A stretch of DNA of 64,000 bases, taken from NCBI GenBank assembly GCA_036346405.1, contig CM070568.1, positions 6,702,221 through 6,766,220 on the forward strand. The letters run 5' to 3'. Shown in pieces: positions 23,197 to 35,427 of this stretch (position 1 is the stretch's first letter; each line of letters begins with the position of its first letter). Source of the stretch: Phyllostachys edulis. Its lineage: Eukaryota; Streptophyta; Magnoliopsida; Poales; Poaceae. Under the pieces are notes generated by a model. It worked only from the letters and a program-made list of their open reading frames with translations. It had not been told where the DNA came from and did not search any database. The translations under genes were made by a program, and so were the position numbers.

Positions 23197-23580
23197 TAAG
23201 TGACGTATTTTATTTCACAATTCACACACTCCATCTACTCATTTTCCCCCTTTTAGGCACATACTCTTCGTGCATCAACTTAATTGACTGCAAGGAATCG
23301 AAGTCTGTGTATGCGCTGCACGAAATGCATGATGATATGAATGTATAGGGGCCTCGTCCGTAGTGGGCTTATAGTTGCTGGCTGCTCGAAGTACCTGACG
23401 GCCCCGTAGAGGTTTCATTCGATTAAGACGGACGTCTTGCAATACTGCACGTTGAGCCCATCGATCTGCATGAACAATTAACGCGTCTTGGGCCATCTAA
23501 CGCTTACGTTGTCCCCTGAAAAAGAAAGAAAAGCCGTAAGTTGTCATGTCATACATACATGCTTTAACTAATCTTGCTCC

Positions 23581-24077
23581 GGATTTGGATCCTCTCTATC
23601 GCAGGAGTCAATACTGAGCCTCTAAAGTGTACAGGCATTATAAACGATCTGCACCGTCCAGAGTAAAAATCAAAGGCCGACGCCATGCTACAGTACTTTC
23701 TTCTCCCTGTTGTGGCTGGCTGCTACCGTACGATAGCATAGTACTTACTGTTCACTCTCGTGCGAACACTGTTCGCATGGTGCTACAGTGCTTCTCCACG
23801 TGTGTTCCATTGGATAGCGAATAGTGCTCTGATGCAGTACTGTAGTAACCATGGGAAGGATCTATTTATTTTTACAGCACTGTAGCACTTAATCTTAGTC
23901 TTTTATTTCTTTTATGGGACAATACAGATGACTCATAATGCCTATGCACCGTAGATCCTCTGTATTAACTCTTTCAATACAGATAACCCATTTTGATCGG
24001 ACGATAGAGATCACTTATAATACTTATACACTATAGATTCTCTGCATTGACTCTTTCGATACAGAGGACCCCGATCC
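23581..24077. mobile_element. MITE-like element with ~30-bp inverted termini
   Basis: The first 32 bases (GGATTTGGATCCTCT... to GAGTCAAT) match the inverse of the last 32 with few differences. The same string recurs internally near 23956-23985 and 24030-24060, so the right end contains repeated terminal-like motifs. A target duplication could not be fixed. Confidence 0.55.
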
Positions 24078-24540
24078 ATTCTGGGCTTGTCTCGTGCAGC
24101 ATATGTATGCTTCCTTCTACAGAAACGTGACTCTCTTGATCTTTTGCCGTGCCCGACAAATGTATGATCGATCGAAGACCTAATTTTTCTTTCAACTAGA
24201 TCATTGACAGATAGCTATAGGTAAAATTAGCTTGTCTGCCAGTCGTTTCATTGATGGCTGATTGAACTATAATTTTAGCGGTAATTAACCACCGTAGTGC
24301 ATGCATGCAAGAGTGCGTGCTCTGCCCACTATTCCAGTCTTCTGTATGATTCTTGCCGTCGACGACAATGTTAGACACTTAGACGAGCGAAGCCTGAATT
24401 TTGATAATAGAGGTGCGAACTTAAGATATATTCGTTCCAACACAAATTCAAATGACATATTACATAAGTTCAAATGTGTTAAATTATATGTTCGCACTAT
24501 AACCAGCATCACAAAATATTTTTAGAAAATTACAACTTGA

Positions 24541-24950
24541 TACGGCGTTCCTTCGTACTTTGAAAGCGATTGATGACAGCATTATCACTCTCTTGTAGAA
24601 AAAAAATCACGCTCAATGTACGTAACTAGCAATCATTCAAGTATTGTGTACCCACGCTATTTCTGAGCTTGTTCTTCACATGATTCATTGTCAAAAATAC
24701 CCTCTCTACACTTGTAGTAGCCACAGGAATGATTAGTACCAATTTGAGCAGCAAATAAATAAGTTTATAGCGATCATGCTTCTTTGTCTCAACAAGTTTA
24801 ATAGATCTTCACTTCTCGAAACCTTGTATCTTGATGCATGTTAATGATAAACATATTAAGTTGCAAAGAAAGTTGGATCAAATCTGTGTTCGAGAACACA
24901 GAAACCTTTAGGATAAAACTTAGCAAGTTTAAGAACTTTATCCTTGTCAT
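24541..24950 (-). pseudogene. hAT (ZMYM1-like) transposase C-terminus fragment
   Basis: Read on the minus strand this matches the hAT dimerisation region of ZMYM1-like proteins: V-E-T-K-K-H, I-I-P-V-A-T-T-S-V-E-R-V-F and K-N-K-L-R-N followed by L-N-D-C. Frameshifts and stops are present and the N-terminal parts are missing. It is a second, more decayed relative of the larger split transposase gene whose C-terminus lies at 36015-36781 in the same orientation. Confidence 0.7.
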
Positions 24951-26025
24951 ATTGCCCCCACTACAAGAATCGTCCAACCATTTATGAAGAAACGCCCCTC
25001 AAATCACCCCCAAATCGGGGACCTACGCCGCACCAGATTGCAGCTCATGATAGCCAAGAATTAAAGCAAACGTGAAAAGGAGGAAGCAAAGCACTGACGG
25101 AGGTGACGCTCCTCGGAGGCCCAACCAACCTCGCTTCCCCCACAAGCCGCACCTCCTCCCTGTGCTATTTAGCCAATGCCGATAGCGACGTACTCCAAAG
25201 AAGCAGCAGCCCAGAGATCCCTACAGGATCTACAGGAAGCTTAGGGCTCCAAGAACGGCACGAGCAAATCCTTTACTAGTTGTAGTTGACTTGGGCTTGA
25301 TTCTCAGATTCTGTTGGGCCTAATGCTAAATGGGCTGCCAGGAGTTGAGGAGTATGTATGTTAGTATGTGTAGTGTATAATTTATGTATTAAGAGAGGTA
25401 TATACCAGATTTTTGTGTAAAAATTTTAGAGGTGCGACTGTATCTCAGGTATTTACTGTAGCTCCCCCCTGTTAGACAAGAACCAGATCAAACTCAGAGC
25501 GCGCGCGTCCAACATACGCATCATCATCAGACTAGCATGTCAAACATTTTATATAGCTAGCCCACGCATGCATGTTATCGCCGTGTACGCTTTTAGGTTC
25601 AGAGGTACATCATATAGCCCAAGTATGTATGCATAGGACAGTACGTCACAAAAGAAAATCGTTTAGGACATCGACGATGCAGTCTCCAAAATGATAGTTT
25701 AACTACTCATTTCTATCATAATATATTTATTAAACCTAATAAAATTATAGTATTATAAAAGTACTTTTCGTGAAAAATCTATTATAGTATTTTTATGTAT
25801 CTAACCTAAATATTTAAAAAGATAATAACAACCAAAATTTATAATGTATGTTTGTAGGTAACCCAAAACGACCACTGTTGATGGTGGGAGCCTCGACGTC
25901 GACGGAGCGGAACAAATTGACTGCATCCAGGCAGTGCAGTCAAGCCACTCGCGATCGATCGAGAAGCTGAATTATATCCTGTTGTTTCAACTGATCGAAA
26001 TCCGCTTGCATTGTAGTGCTAATAA
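24951..26025. other. Intergenic, nothing firm recognised
   Basis: No gene is supported. AT-rich sequence around 25690-25860 resembles MITE debris, but no terminal repeats were matched. Confidence 0.35.
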
Positions 26026-26050
26026 CTAGCTCGTGCAGTTGCACGGTTAA
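26026..26050 (-). repeat. Candidate Helitron 3' end (minus strand)
   Basis: On the minus strand the sequence CCGTGCAACTGCACG (5-bp stem) is followed by AG, then CTAG and T. This resembles grass Helitron 3' ends, although the spacing between hairpin and CTAG is short. No matching 5' end was found. Confidence 0.4.
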
Positions 26051-26164
26051 ATTTCTTTAAAAGTTTGTATAAATACTTAATAATATATTTATATATCTTA
26101 TGGACTATTTAGATTTTTAAGATACCCTAAATATTAGAAATAATCACTACTACAAAACAGGCAA

Positions 26165-26465
26165 TAGTAGACGTCTCATCACAGACGGTTCAAAAGGAAC
26201 CGTCTGTGTTGGGTCTATCGGGACCAGACATTTGCAGTGCCAGTCTATTATAGACGGTTCGGAAAAAGAACCGTTTGTGATTTGTACCTATTACATACGG
26301 TTTTTTTAATAGAACCGTCTGTGATAATTCACAGACGGTTCTATTAACGAACCGTCTTTTATTAACAAATCGTCTGTGATAATGATGGTATCATCGATAG
26401 TTCTCAATAAAGACCGTCTGTGAATTATCACAGAGGGTTTTATTAAAGAACCGTCTGTGATACGT
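26165..26465. repeat. Left subterminal repeat cluster of element A
   Basis: Repeated units of the form TATCACAGACGGTT, a 6-10 base spacer and AACCGTCTGTGATA, each a near-perfect palindrome. Such arrays are the binding sites of the TnpA-type protein in En/Spm elements; binding is inferred here. A further block lies at 27000-27145, just before the transposase gene. Confidence 0.88.
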
Positions 26466-27000
26466 TCCACTGCTTATTTTATAGAGCCCGGGCTGTTCGG
26501 ACCGTCCGATAGGAATCGGACGGTCCCGATCGGAGGAGACGTTCGGACCGTCTGAATGTCTCCTCCGATCGGGACCGTACGATTCCGATCGAACGGTCCA
26601 AACAAACTCGAGATCTATAAAATAGCAAAAAAAAAAATCATAAAATCCTAAAGTAATTCAAGGAGGTTTCTGCGATGTGCTAATACTCAAATAAAATTTG
26701 AAACCTCACTTTTTAAGTGTTATTTGTTTAACTAAATTCAAACCTAGTTTAGATTGTTGAATAGAGTTTGAATAGAGATCCAATTTTTTTTACACTAGAA
26801 AATACTTATAATTTTGGTATTATAATTTTATTTGAGTATTAGCACATCCCAGAAACCTCCTTGAATTATTTTAGGATTTTAGGATTTTTTGCTATTTTAT
26901 AGATCCCAGGTCTGTTCGGACCGTTCGATCGGAATCAGACGATCCGAACAGCCCGGGCTATATAAAATGAGCAGTGGAACGTATCACAGATGGTTCTATT
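26440..27000. repeat. Foldback inverted repeat, ~260-bp arms
   Basis: The sequence from TACGTTCCACTGCT... through the CGGACCGTCCGAT strings and AATTCAAGGAGGTTTC is repeated in inverse order up to GCAGTGGAACGTATCACAG. The two arms meet at an AT-rich centre near 26740-26790. Sequences like ATCTATAAAATAGC lie in both arms. The whole unit sits between two subterminal clusters. Confidence 0.8.
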
Positions 27001-27149
27001 ATGGAACCGTCTGTGATACATAATTACAGACGGTTCCATAATAGAACCGTCTGTGATAATCACTGGTATCACAGACGGTTCTATTATGGAACCGTCTGTG
27101 ATTATGTATCACAAATGGTTCGTAATAAGAACCGTCTGTGATAGGCTAC

Positions 27150-27158
27150 TATAAATAA
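27150..27158 (+). promoter_or_regulatory. TATA box of element A transposase gene
   Basis: CTATAAATA lies directly after the last subterminal repeat and before a GC-rich, then GGAGAA-repeat leader, upstream of the TNP2 coding region. Confidence 0.5.
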
Positions 27159-27498
27159 TTGGACCCGACAGACCCCCTGCCCATTCCCATTTGAGCCGCC
27201 ACCCGGGTCCTCCCCCGCCGCCACCAGGTCCTCCCCCATTGCGCCGCCGACAGGGAGGAGAAGGAAGGAAAGGAAGGAGGAAGGGAGGAGAAGGAGAAGG
27301 AGAAGGAGAAGGAGAGGATTCTCGAGAGATATTTGGTATTTTTATCATGAGCTCCGAGGGTAACGATCTATAACCCTTTAGGTTTGCTATAAATTAATCG
27401 CTAATTAATCAATTTAAGTATGTGTGGTAAATAGGAAGAGTACGTACTTGCAGTTTATTAATCTAATTTGACACTAATTTGTTACATGCGTAGCGTAG

Positions 27499-30400
27499 AT
27501 GGATCGAAACTAGATGTACGGTGTGAACCGTGTGAGTGAAGAGTACATTAATTGCGTGCTTGCTTTTAGAAGAGCCACGAAGCGGTGATATGTTGAAGAA
27601 GGGATAAAATTTATGTCTCGTCCATGCATTGATTATGTAATCAAAATGTTTAACAACCCAAAGACAGATCGAAGCACACTTGATTCGAAGGGGTTTCAAA
27701 AAAGGGTATACATGTTAGACCAGTCACAGTGAAGAGCAGATTATACAGGAAGTTAATAATGATAGCATCGTTGAGGAAGTCAACGATATGCCGGATGTGG
27801 ACTGTGTTTTTTATGAGGATAGGTCGCACGATGATAATCTGGATCAGATGCTACACAAAGCAGAAGAAAACTACAGTGAAAGAGAGTTTTGTAAATTCGA
27901 GGGCTTAATGGAGGACTCGGTGAGACCTTTGTTCTCTGACTGCAAACCGGAATACACAATGTTGTCAACCGTGATTGAACTGCTGAAATTGAAGGCAAGC
28001 CATGGTTGGTCCGATAAGAGTTTTATGGCGTTGTTAGGTCTCCTAGCGGATATCCTTCTGGAGGGAAACGTGTTGCCCAGCACTACCTACCAAGCAAAGA
28101 AGGTTTTTTGTCCATTGAGAATGGAAGTAGAAAGAATACATGCATGTCCGAACAATTGTATCATCTACCGTAAAGAGTATGCAGACATGCATGTATGTCC
28201 CGTGTGCAAAGCATCCCGATACAAGCGTAAGAATACTGCTAAGGTGAAGCAAGGACCTCCTGCTAAGATGTTGTGGTATTTGCCTGTGATCCCATATTTG
28301 AAGCATTTATTTACGAACCCAAAGGAGGCAAGATTGCTGCGTTGGCACTCGGAGGAGCGTAAGAAAGATGGAAAGCTAAGACACCCTGGTGATTCTGCCC
28401 AGTGGAGAAACTTCGATCGGAGCTTCGAAGAGTTCGGTGTAGAACCGAGGAACATAAGGTTAGGGTTGAGTACAGATGGAATGAATCCTTTCGGTAACAT
28501 GAGTAGCCGACATAGCACTTGGCCCATGAATATATGTATGTACAACCTTCCTCCTTGGCTGTGTATGAAGCGGAAGTACATTTTGATGTCACTACTTATC
28601 CAAGGGCCGAAGCAACCTGGGAATGATATTGATGTGTACCTAGCACCATTGCTGGAAGATTTTGTGACACTGTGGAACGAAGGGGTATAGGTATGGGATG
28701 CGTACAAACGAGAGAACTTTACTTTACGCGCCATGTTGTTCTGCACCATCAATGATTTTCCTGCCCTTGGTAACCTGTTGGGCTTTAGTACAAAAGGAGT
28801 CAAAGCCTGTCCGCACTGTTTAGATGCTACGGAGAGTGTATGGCTGAACAACTCGCGCAAAACTGTGTATATGCGTCATCGTAAGTTCCTTCCCAGGAGT
28901 CACCCATACCAAAGATGAAGAAACAATTCGACGGAAATAAGGAGGACAATTCAGCTCCAAGGGCTTTTAGAGGGAAAGAGGTCTATGATATGGTTGAGGA
29001 TATCAATGTTGTGCTTGGGAAGGGACGTAAATTAAGAACCCGTCAGAAGAACATCCGGAAGAAGTGGTCAATTTTTTGGGACTTGCCTTATTGGGAGCAC
29101 TTAGAAGTTCGCCACTGCATCGACGTCATGCACGTAGAGAAGAATGTATGTGATAGCTTGATTGGTCTCTTACTGAACATTAGTGGCAAAATAAAGGATG
29201 GTGTTAACGCACGGCGTGACTTGGTTGATATGAACATAAGGATCGAGTTAGCACCGAAAGAGACCTATAAAGGACTTAACGCATTCTTCCCCAACTTGCT
29301 ACACTTTATCCAAGGCCGAGAGAAATGAAGCGCTGCGAGCTTGCATGGTGTGAAAGTCCCGTCCGTTACTCCGCTAACATTAAGAAACTTGTTTCTATGG
29401 CAGATTTGAAATTAATTGGTATGAAGTCTCATGATTGTCATGTGCTGATGACACAAATGCTTCCTGTTGCAATTAGGAGTATCTTGCCGAACAAGATCCG
29501 AGTGGCAATCTTGAGACTGTGTTATTTCTTTAACTCAATTGCTCAGAAGGTCATTGATCCCTAAGGACTAGATGCTCTACAGGCTGAGGTGGTGACGACT
29601 CTATGTCATCTTGAGATGTATTTCCCTCCATCATTTTTCGATATCATGGTCCATATCATTGTTCACCTTGTGAAAGAGATAAAGATATACGGCCCTGTGT
29701 TCCTACGCCATATGTACCCGTTCGAGAGGTACATGGGCATTCTCAAGTCCTACATACGGAATCAATCTCGACCGGAGGGCAGCAGCATCGAAGGTTATGC
29801 AACCGAAGAGGTCATTGAGTTCTGCGTCGACTACATGGCTTAGGTGGAACCGATAGGTGTGCCTCTATCTCGTCATGAGGGGAGACTGGATGGTATCGAG
29901 ACTATCGGAAGGACATCAATCACTCCCGATCTGGATACGTACACTCAAGCTCATTTCACGGTCTTGCAACACATGACCTAAGTGTCCCCGTACATCGACG
30001 AGCACAAAGACATGGTACGCCAACAGAATCCAGACCGGTCGGAGGTTTGGATCATGAGAGAGCACAACCGTCGGTTCAACGAATGGTTAAAGGTGCGAAT
30101 CACTAGGAGGTTATCAAGTGATGATACGCTGCTATGGTTGGAAAAAGGACCACAATTTACAATTATGACATGGCAAGAATACGACATAAATGGGTACACA
30201 TTTTATACGGCAGCTCAGGATAGGAAGAGCACAGTCCAGAACAGCGGTGTCCGCATAAATGCGTTTCACGAGTAGTTTAATACCGCCGGGGCACGTGGGT
30301 TGAACTCCTACTATGAGTTCATAGAGGAGATTTGGGAACTTGACTACGTACTTTTTCAGATCCCCCTGTTTCGATGCCATTGGGTTAAATTTCCGTAAGG

Positions 30401-30710
30401 TGTGAAGGTCGACAAGTACGGCGTCACCACTGTGGACCTCAAATGTGTCGGATACAAAGACGAACCATTCGTACTCGCTAAGCAAGTTGTTCAAGTTTTT
30501 TATGTAACAGACCTGGCAAATAAGAACCACCACGTAGTTCTTCATGGAAAAAGAAGGATTCTCAGAGTTGAGAATGTCGTGGATGAGTAAGAGTACAATC
30601 AATTTGACGAGTTGCCTCCTTTCGGAGACGGCATCAGGCTCGAGGAAGAACCTAATGAGGAAGCTAGCTATATACGCGTTGATCATCATGTAGAGCTATA
30701 TTTTAATTAA
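27499..30710 (+). pseudogene. TNP2-type CACTA transposase
   Basis: Long stretches match plant En/Spm TNP2 transposase (Transposase_21), which cuts and inserts the element at its termini. In order: N-terminal Transpos_assoc region from 27499 (M-D-R, with a stop in place of tryptophan at the fifth codon); Transposase_21 core with L-S-T-D-G-M-N-P-F-G (about 28470) and C-I-D-V-M-H-V-E-K-N-V-C (about 29116); DUF4218-type region near 29590-29840; and DUF4216-type region to 30710. Breaks include stops at about 28688, 29561, 29840, 29979, 30273, 30398 and 30588 and a frameshift near 29325. Several stops stand where glutamine codons are expected. An upstream short exon (ATG 27347, donor after 8 codons) is possible. 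It lies between repeat clusters at 27000-27145 and 31105-31315. Confidence 0.88.
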
Positions 30711-31104
30711 GAATTTACTCCATTGTAATTAATTTATTCCATAACATCATGTGTTATAGACTTGTAATCTCTCATATATTTTGATGTCAACGTGGAATTG
30801 TCATGTGTTAATGTGTTATGGACTTGTCATCTTTGATATTGATGTCAATGTGGACGTTCATTGTAATGTGGAGTATCAATATTGGTTTCACTTGATTTGG
30901 AGTTGAGTTGAATTAGATATGAATTTTTGAAGTCAAACGAATTATTAGTGGATAAATTAATTTTCAGCCAAATTATTTGGAGTTGTGTTATGGACTTATT
31001 TGGAGTTGTGTTATGAACTTGTCATCATACTTGTCACCAGGTTCATGTGGACTTGTCATGATTGTCATCATACTACTTGTGACCAGGTTCATATGGTTTT
31101 GTCG

Positions 31105-31315
31105 GGATATCACAAATGGTTCTATTATGGAACCGCTCAGGAAAAGAATCACCGACGGTTCCATAATAGAACCGCTCTGTGATATAGAACGTCGCTGCAG
31201 CGGTTCTATTAAAGAACCGCTCGTGATGGGACATATCACGATGGTTCTTATTAAGAACCGCTCAGGATTCCTAATCACAGACGGTTCCATAATAGAACCA
31301 TCTGTGATATCCCTT
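31105..31315. repeat. Internal subterminal-type repeat cluster, element A
   Basis: Units of the ACAGACGGTT type are mixed with a variant in which the core reads GAGCGGTT or AACCGCTC. The cluster stands between the TNP2 gene and the leader of the second gene. Confidence 0.85.
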
Positions 31316-31317
31316 AT

Positions 31318-31708
31318 AACCCTAGGGCTCGCCCATTCATCTCCCCAGTGCCCTTAGCCCACTCAGTTCTCGCTCCTTCGCCTCCTCTAGGGCTTGCCCG
31401 TTCACCTCCCCGTAAGCCTCGACACCGCCGCCCAAGGTACGTCTCCTCCAGTCCTCCCTCGCACCACCGACTCCAGCGTCTCCTCCGGTCCTCGCGCCGC
31501 TGGCTCGAGCGACTCCTCCAGTCCTCCCTTGCGCCGCCGGTTGCAGCGCCTCCTCCGGTCCTCCCTCGCGCCGCCGGCTCCAGCACCTCCTCTTCTCCTC
31601 CCTCCTGGTGAGTGGTCCTCCCTCGTGCCTTGTCTGTTAATCTTCTCGGTGTATTTGAGTACCATCGCCATTGTGAGTATTGCAACATATTGTGCACTGT
31701 CTCTTTGC

Positions 31709-31748
<40 letters not shown>

Positions 31749-34700
31749 TGTGCTAGTTGAAATATGTGATCTATGATTGGGATTGATCTCTGAGACTAGC
31801 TTTGGAAGATATTGCAAAGTTATGAGTGGTCCTGTTTATACTCTGTGATGATAGCTGTCTAATACTGAAATTAGCTTGATGATTTAGGTCATAGTTGAGC
31901 TCTATTGTGTTAGTTGCTGCTATCTTTCGATCATCTGTCATTCTGTTGCCCTTGTTATAACTACTAGTTATTTCATTCTGGTTATATTGTTGTCCAGCAA
32001 CTCAGATTGACAATTTTTGCTCTGTGATGAAGTTAGTCATATACTGAAATTGATTATCATCCTGTGTATTTTGATTAGTTGTATTAGAGAGTGATCTTTT
32101 ACTGTTAGTTCTGGTATCTGAATCTAGCTCTGGAGATATTGCATCTTTGGTATTTAATCCTGTTTAGCTGAAGTTGAATCTTTGGTATTTATGTCCTCGA
32201 CTATGAATGTTTGGTCCTTGGACATTGTGGGTGTTCTGATGGTTAGTGTTTGGGATGCTAGATATGATGACATATTGCTCTGTGGGATATTGTAAATGCT
32301 TTGTGATGAAATCAGTCATATACTGAAATTGACATTGCAATCCAGTTTAGACTTGAGCTCTAAAAGTATTGTTCAAATCTGTTAGTTGATCTTGAGATAG
32401 CAGTCTGTTACTTTTGGATACTTAAAGACCTGCATGGTTAGGGTTTGGTCCGTGGACATGGTTAGAAGGGTCTGTTTTTTTATTCATGCTCTGTGAGATA
32501 TATCAAAGTGAATTTTGTGGGCTTAATATTGCTCTGTGATTGGAATGGTCTAATTCTGAAATTGGTAGAATTACTAGTTCAATTTTGAGCTCTACAAAAT
32601 TGCTTGCTGCTGTCATAGTAATCACCAGTTTGCCTGCTGCTGTCAAATTGTATTTAGAAGTTCCAGTACTTCTGTAGTACTTTACTTGATCACTTAATCT
32701 AATGTTCTGTCCTTTTAACAGAAGAAGGTTTTACTTTATTCTGTTTTGTTTCTATGTCTTCATTAAAGGTCAGTCTTCTGTGGACTTCAGTAGTGGATAT
32801 TGATGGTTCTTGATGATCTATGGTTGACAGATAGTATCATTTTGAACTTCTTATACATGTGATTGTTATGTCAGTCTAGTTAAGCTTTGGATAGAGCTCA
32901 AAATCTGAATTTTAGTGTTCTTATCCAATTTATGAAGAGAATAGGCCTTAGTGCTAAGATGACCTAGTCTGTTTATTGTGCAACTCGCCATATGAGCATA
33001 TGAGAGCATTGTTCTTGTTGTTACTGTTTCTAGGATATTTGACAGATTAGAAGAAGTTTTTAGAGTTCAAGGCTTATATTGTTTTGTCAAAGTCAATTAG
33101 TGAAGAGTATAGACTAGTTGAGATGGCAAAGACTTGTTCTTTTGCAACTCTCCTTCTGAGAGTATAAACTATCATCAATCTTCTGTGCTTTATGCTGCTT
33201 ATTGTAGATTTACTACTTACTGGTATTATGCTTGTTGCATAATTATTTCTACTGTGATGAATGTCAAATCTTGCAATCCATTTTATTGCATATGTAACTT
33301 ATATAGATAGCAAGTAAGCGAGATGGCAGAGGCACCGTCTTCGCCGCCATCACCGACGTCGTCGAATGCGTCTGGATGTCCGACGATAGCGATACGTAAG
33401 CGAGATGGTAGAGGAAAATCGAAATTTCCTATGGGCCGACTGATCATCACGGAGGTCGGTGATGTTGGGATCCCTCTGAGTCCCCAGAGATCAGCGGCGA
33501 GATTCCGGACCATCTGTGGGATACTTGCAAGGGAACGGGTCCCCATCACCACACCAAGCTGGAAGTCTCTGACGGCCGTAGAGAGAGGCGCGCTGTGGAC
33601 AGAACTTTCAGCCTCGTTCGCTATCCCAGAAGCAGACATGGCACGCGTGAAACGGCAGGCGTTGCTCGCGATGTGTCACGCGTGGAGGACCTTCAAGAGC
33701 AAGCTTGTCACGAAGTACGTGAACACGGGTCGGACGCCCTTCACGAAGTATCCATTCTTGACGCGGGATATATGGGACGCCTTTGTGGCTATGAAGACGA
33801 CGACCGAATTTAAGGAGCAAAGTGCGGCGCAAAGCTCTCCAGACATGAAACACTCACCCCCCCCACAGACTTGGCACCGCTGGGTACGCGGGTAAATCCG
33901 CAGAATGGGCGATAGAGGACGAGAATGTAACCGGGCCATTTCCTGATATCACAGACCCGCGTGCCCTAAGCTGGTTAAAAGCGAGGGCAAAAGTCTTGTC
34001 TTCGGGCAGCATCTCTTTCACAAACCTGGCAGACTAGGAAGTGTCCCAACGTTTGGTAAATATGTCGAACTACCTAGTTGTTAATAAGTCCATAACTTCA
34101 TAGTGTCTATAATAAAAAGATGATCTCTTGCAGCATGAATTGACTGCCGAAACTTCTAAAGACTCCTTCCAAGCAGACAGGGAGAAGGATATGCTATCTA
34201 CGACCTTGGGAAACAAGGAGCACCCGGGTCGCACGCGAGGCCTTGGGGTTACCATACATTGGAGTTATGGATTCCGAGGCGACTACGACACGTATAGGAG
34301 TAGGAAGAGATCCAAGGCCGAGCACGAGGACCGGTTGGTACAGATGCTTACTGCAAAATTTCAAGGACAGATAACACAATTGCAGGATTAAATGAATCAA
34401 CTCCTGAACCAGTCGCAAGCCGCCCCTGTTATTTTGGGAGCCATTCCTCCTCACATCGGAGTAGCGTCACATCCGCGTATAATTCCAAACATGATGACAT
34501 CTAATTACCTATTGACGACATCAAGGTAATGTACATCTTTAGAATACTCCAAAGATAGACCTATAGGACGCCTTAGCTAATTGTGTATCGTTTTGTAGGA
34601 GCCGACGTCCTGCAAGCTCCAAGTGAGGATGGTTGGGTCTATTTCTATTGAGGTTAGGCGGGGGATGGCGTATCCATGCCAGGAAGGGACAGTGCAACAT

Positions 34701-35160
34701 GGTGCCTAGCTGGCGCAGGGTTACGCTCGGCTCCAGGTGGATATGGTACATGACAATTTCATGGCCGTCCCGCTGGAGATTCGTCCGAACGAAGACATTA
34801 GAACACTAGGGGATGCCATGCACACTTTTATCCAGTGGCCCAAGAAGGACATCGCCTTGACCCAATAAAGGTTGCCGCGATCTCGACATCGACCATTCGC
34901 TCCAACAGACCTCGATGACTCCACCTTATCCTTCGCCTTTAGAAGGCCACGTCATCGGTTCCCGTGGAGAAGACGCCGAAGGAACAAGAAAAGCGCCGCC
35001 AGATCGGTTCCCGAGTCGTCTCGTGGGAAGACGATGTAGCGGCAAGTCGTTAAGGCCAAATCAAATCGATGAACATTAAGGCGCCCCCAACCCTCGAAAT
35101 ACTCCATCGAAAACCGCTGTGCTTCGGACACGATAACTCCGCTACCGATTAGGTTGTCAA
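31318..35160 (+). pseudogene. Element A second gene, Transposase_24-like, truncated
   Basis: A C/T-rich leader exon (about 31318-31607, donor GTGAGT at 31608) is followed by a 1.7-kb intron ending AG at 33310 and an ATG at 33323. The first coding part (33323-33895) has a region like Transposase_24 (Ptta/En/Spm): L-W-T-E-L-S...F-x-I-P, W-R-T-F-K-S-K-L-V-T-K-Y and W-D-A-F-V-A-M-K. A second part (34128-34391) holds H-P-G-R-T-R-G-L-G and a charged, probably helical, segment. A third (about 34600-34930) looks like the DUF8039-type region found beside Ulp1 domains. Stops and frameshifts separate them. The protease region present in B and D is absent; sequence degenerates near 35160 and passes into terminal repeats. 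A DNA-binding role in transposition is inferred from the family. Confidence 0.75.
31717..31747. repeat. GT microsatellite
   Basis: About 15 GT units, preceded by a short AT run, inside the leader intron of the second gene of element A. Confidence 0.9.
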
Positions 35161-35204
35161 GCTTTGCATCTCTGGTACATGCGGAAGACTGAAAACAAGG
35201 TTTC

Positions 35205-35427
35205 TAAATAGAACCGTCTGTGATATGCTATGTATCACAGACGGTTTTTAATGGAAACCATCTTTGATACCATGCCTTCACAGATGGTTTCAACAAAAAA
35301 CCGTCTATGTTATGACGTATCACATACGGTTTTTGAACCTTATCACAGACATACAAATTCAGACGGTTCAAAAGCCGTTTGTGATGACGGTTCCGAACCG
35401 TCTGTGATGAGGCTGTATGTAGTAGTG
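35205..35427. repeat. Right subterminal repeat cluster of element A
   Basis: Palindromic ACAGACGGTT units continue to the terminal TGTAGTAGTG-like sequence ending at 35427. Confidence 0.88.

Larger units (their letters stand above)
26145..35427 (+). mobile_element. CACTA (En/Spm) element A
   Basis: The left end CACTACTACAAAACAGG and the right end (inverse CACTACTACATACAGC) carry the CACTA terminus and are followed inward by the same palindromic subterminal repeats. It contains a TNP2-type transposase gene and a second gene with a Transposase_24-like region. The flanking 3-bp sequences differ (AAT and GAC), so no target duplication is seen, unlike elements B, C and D. Both genes carry stops. 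The second gene lacks the protease region found in B and D. Confidence 0.85.

Noticed and set aside
24957..24970. CACTACAAGAATCG as another CACTA-family end
   Set aside because: No inverse partner or subterminal repeats were found nearby.
26165..27145. Regularly spaced direct and inverted repeats resembling a CRISPR array
   Set aside because: Units are palindromes with short, non-unique spacers in a eukaryotic CACTA element; they are subterminal transposase-binding-type repeats.
31348..31817. Open frames around the second-gene leader of element A
   Set aside because: Low-complexity coding of C/T-rich leader and the GT microsatellite.
26145..35427. Calling element A an active autonomous CACTA
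   Set aside because: Both its genes carry several stops and frameshifts, and the target duplication is missing.
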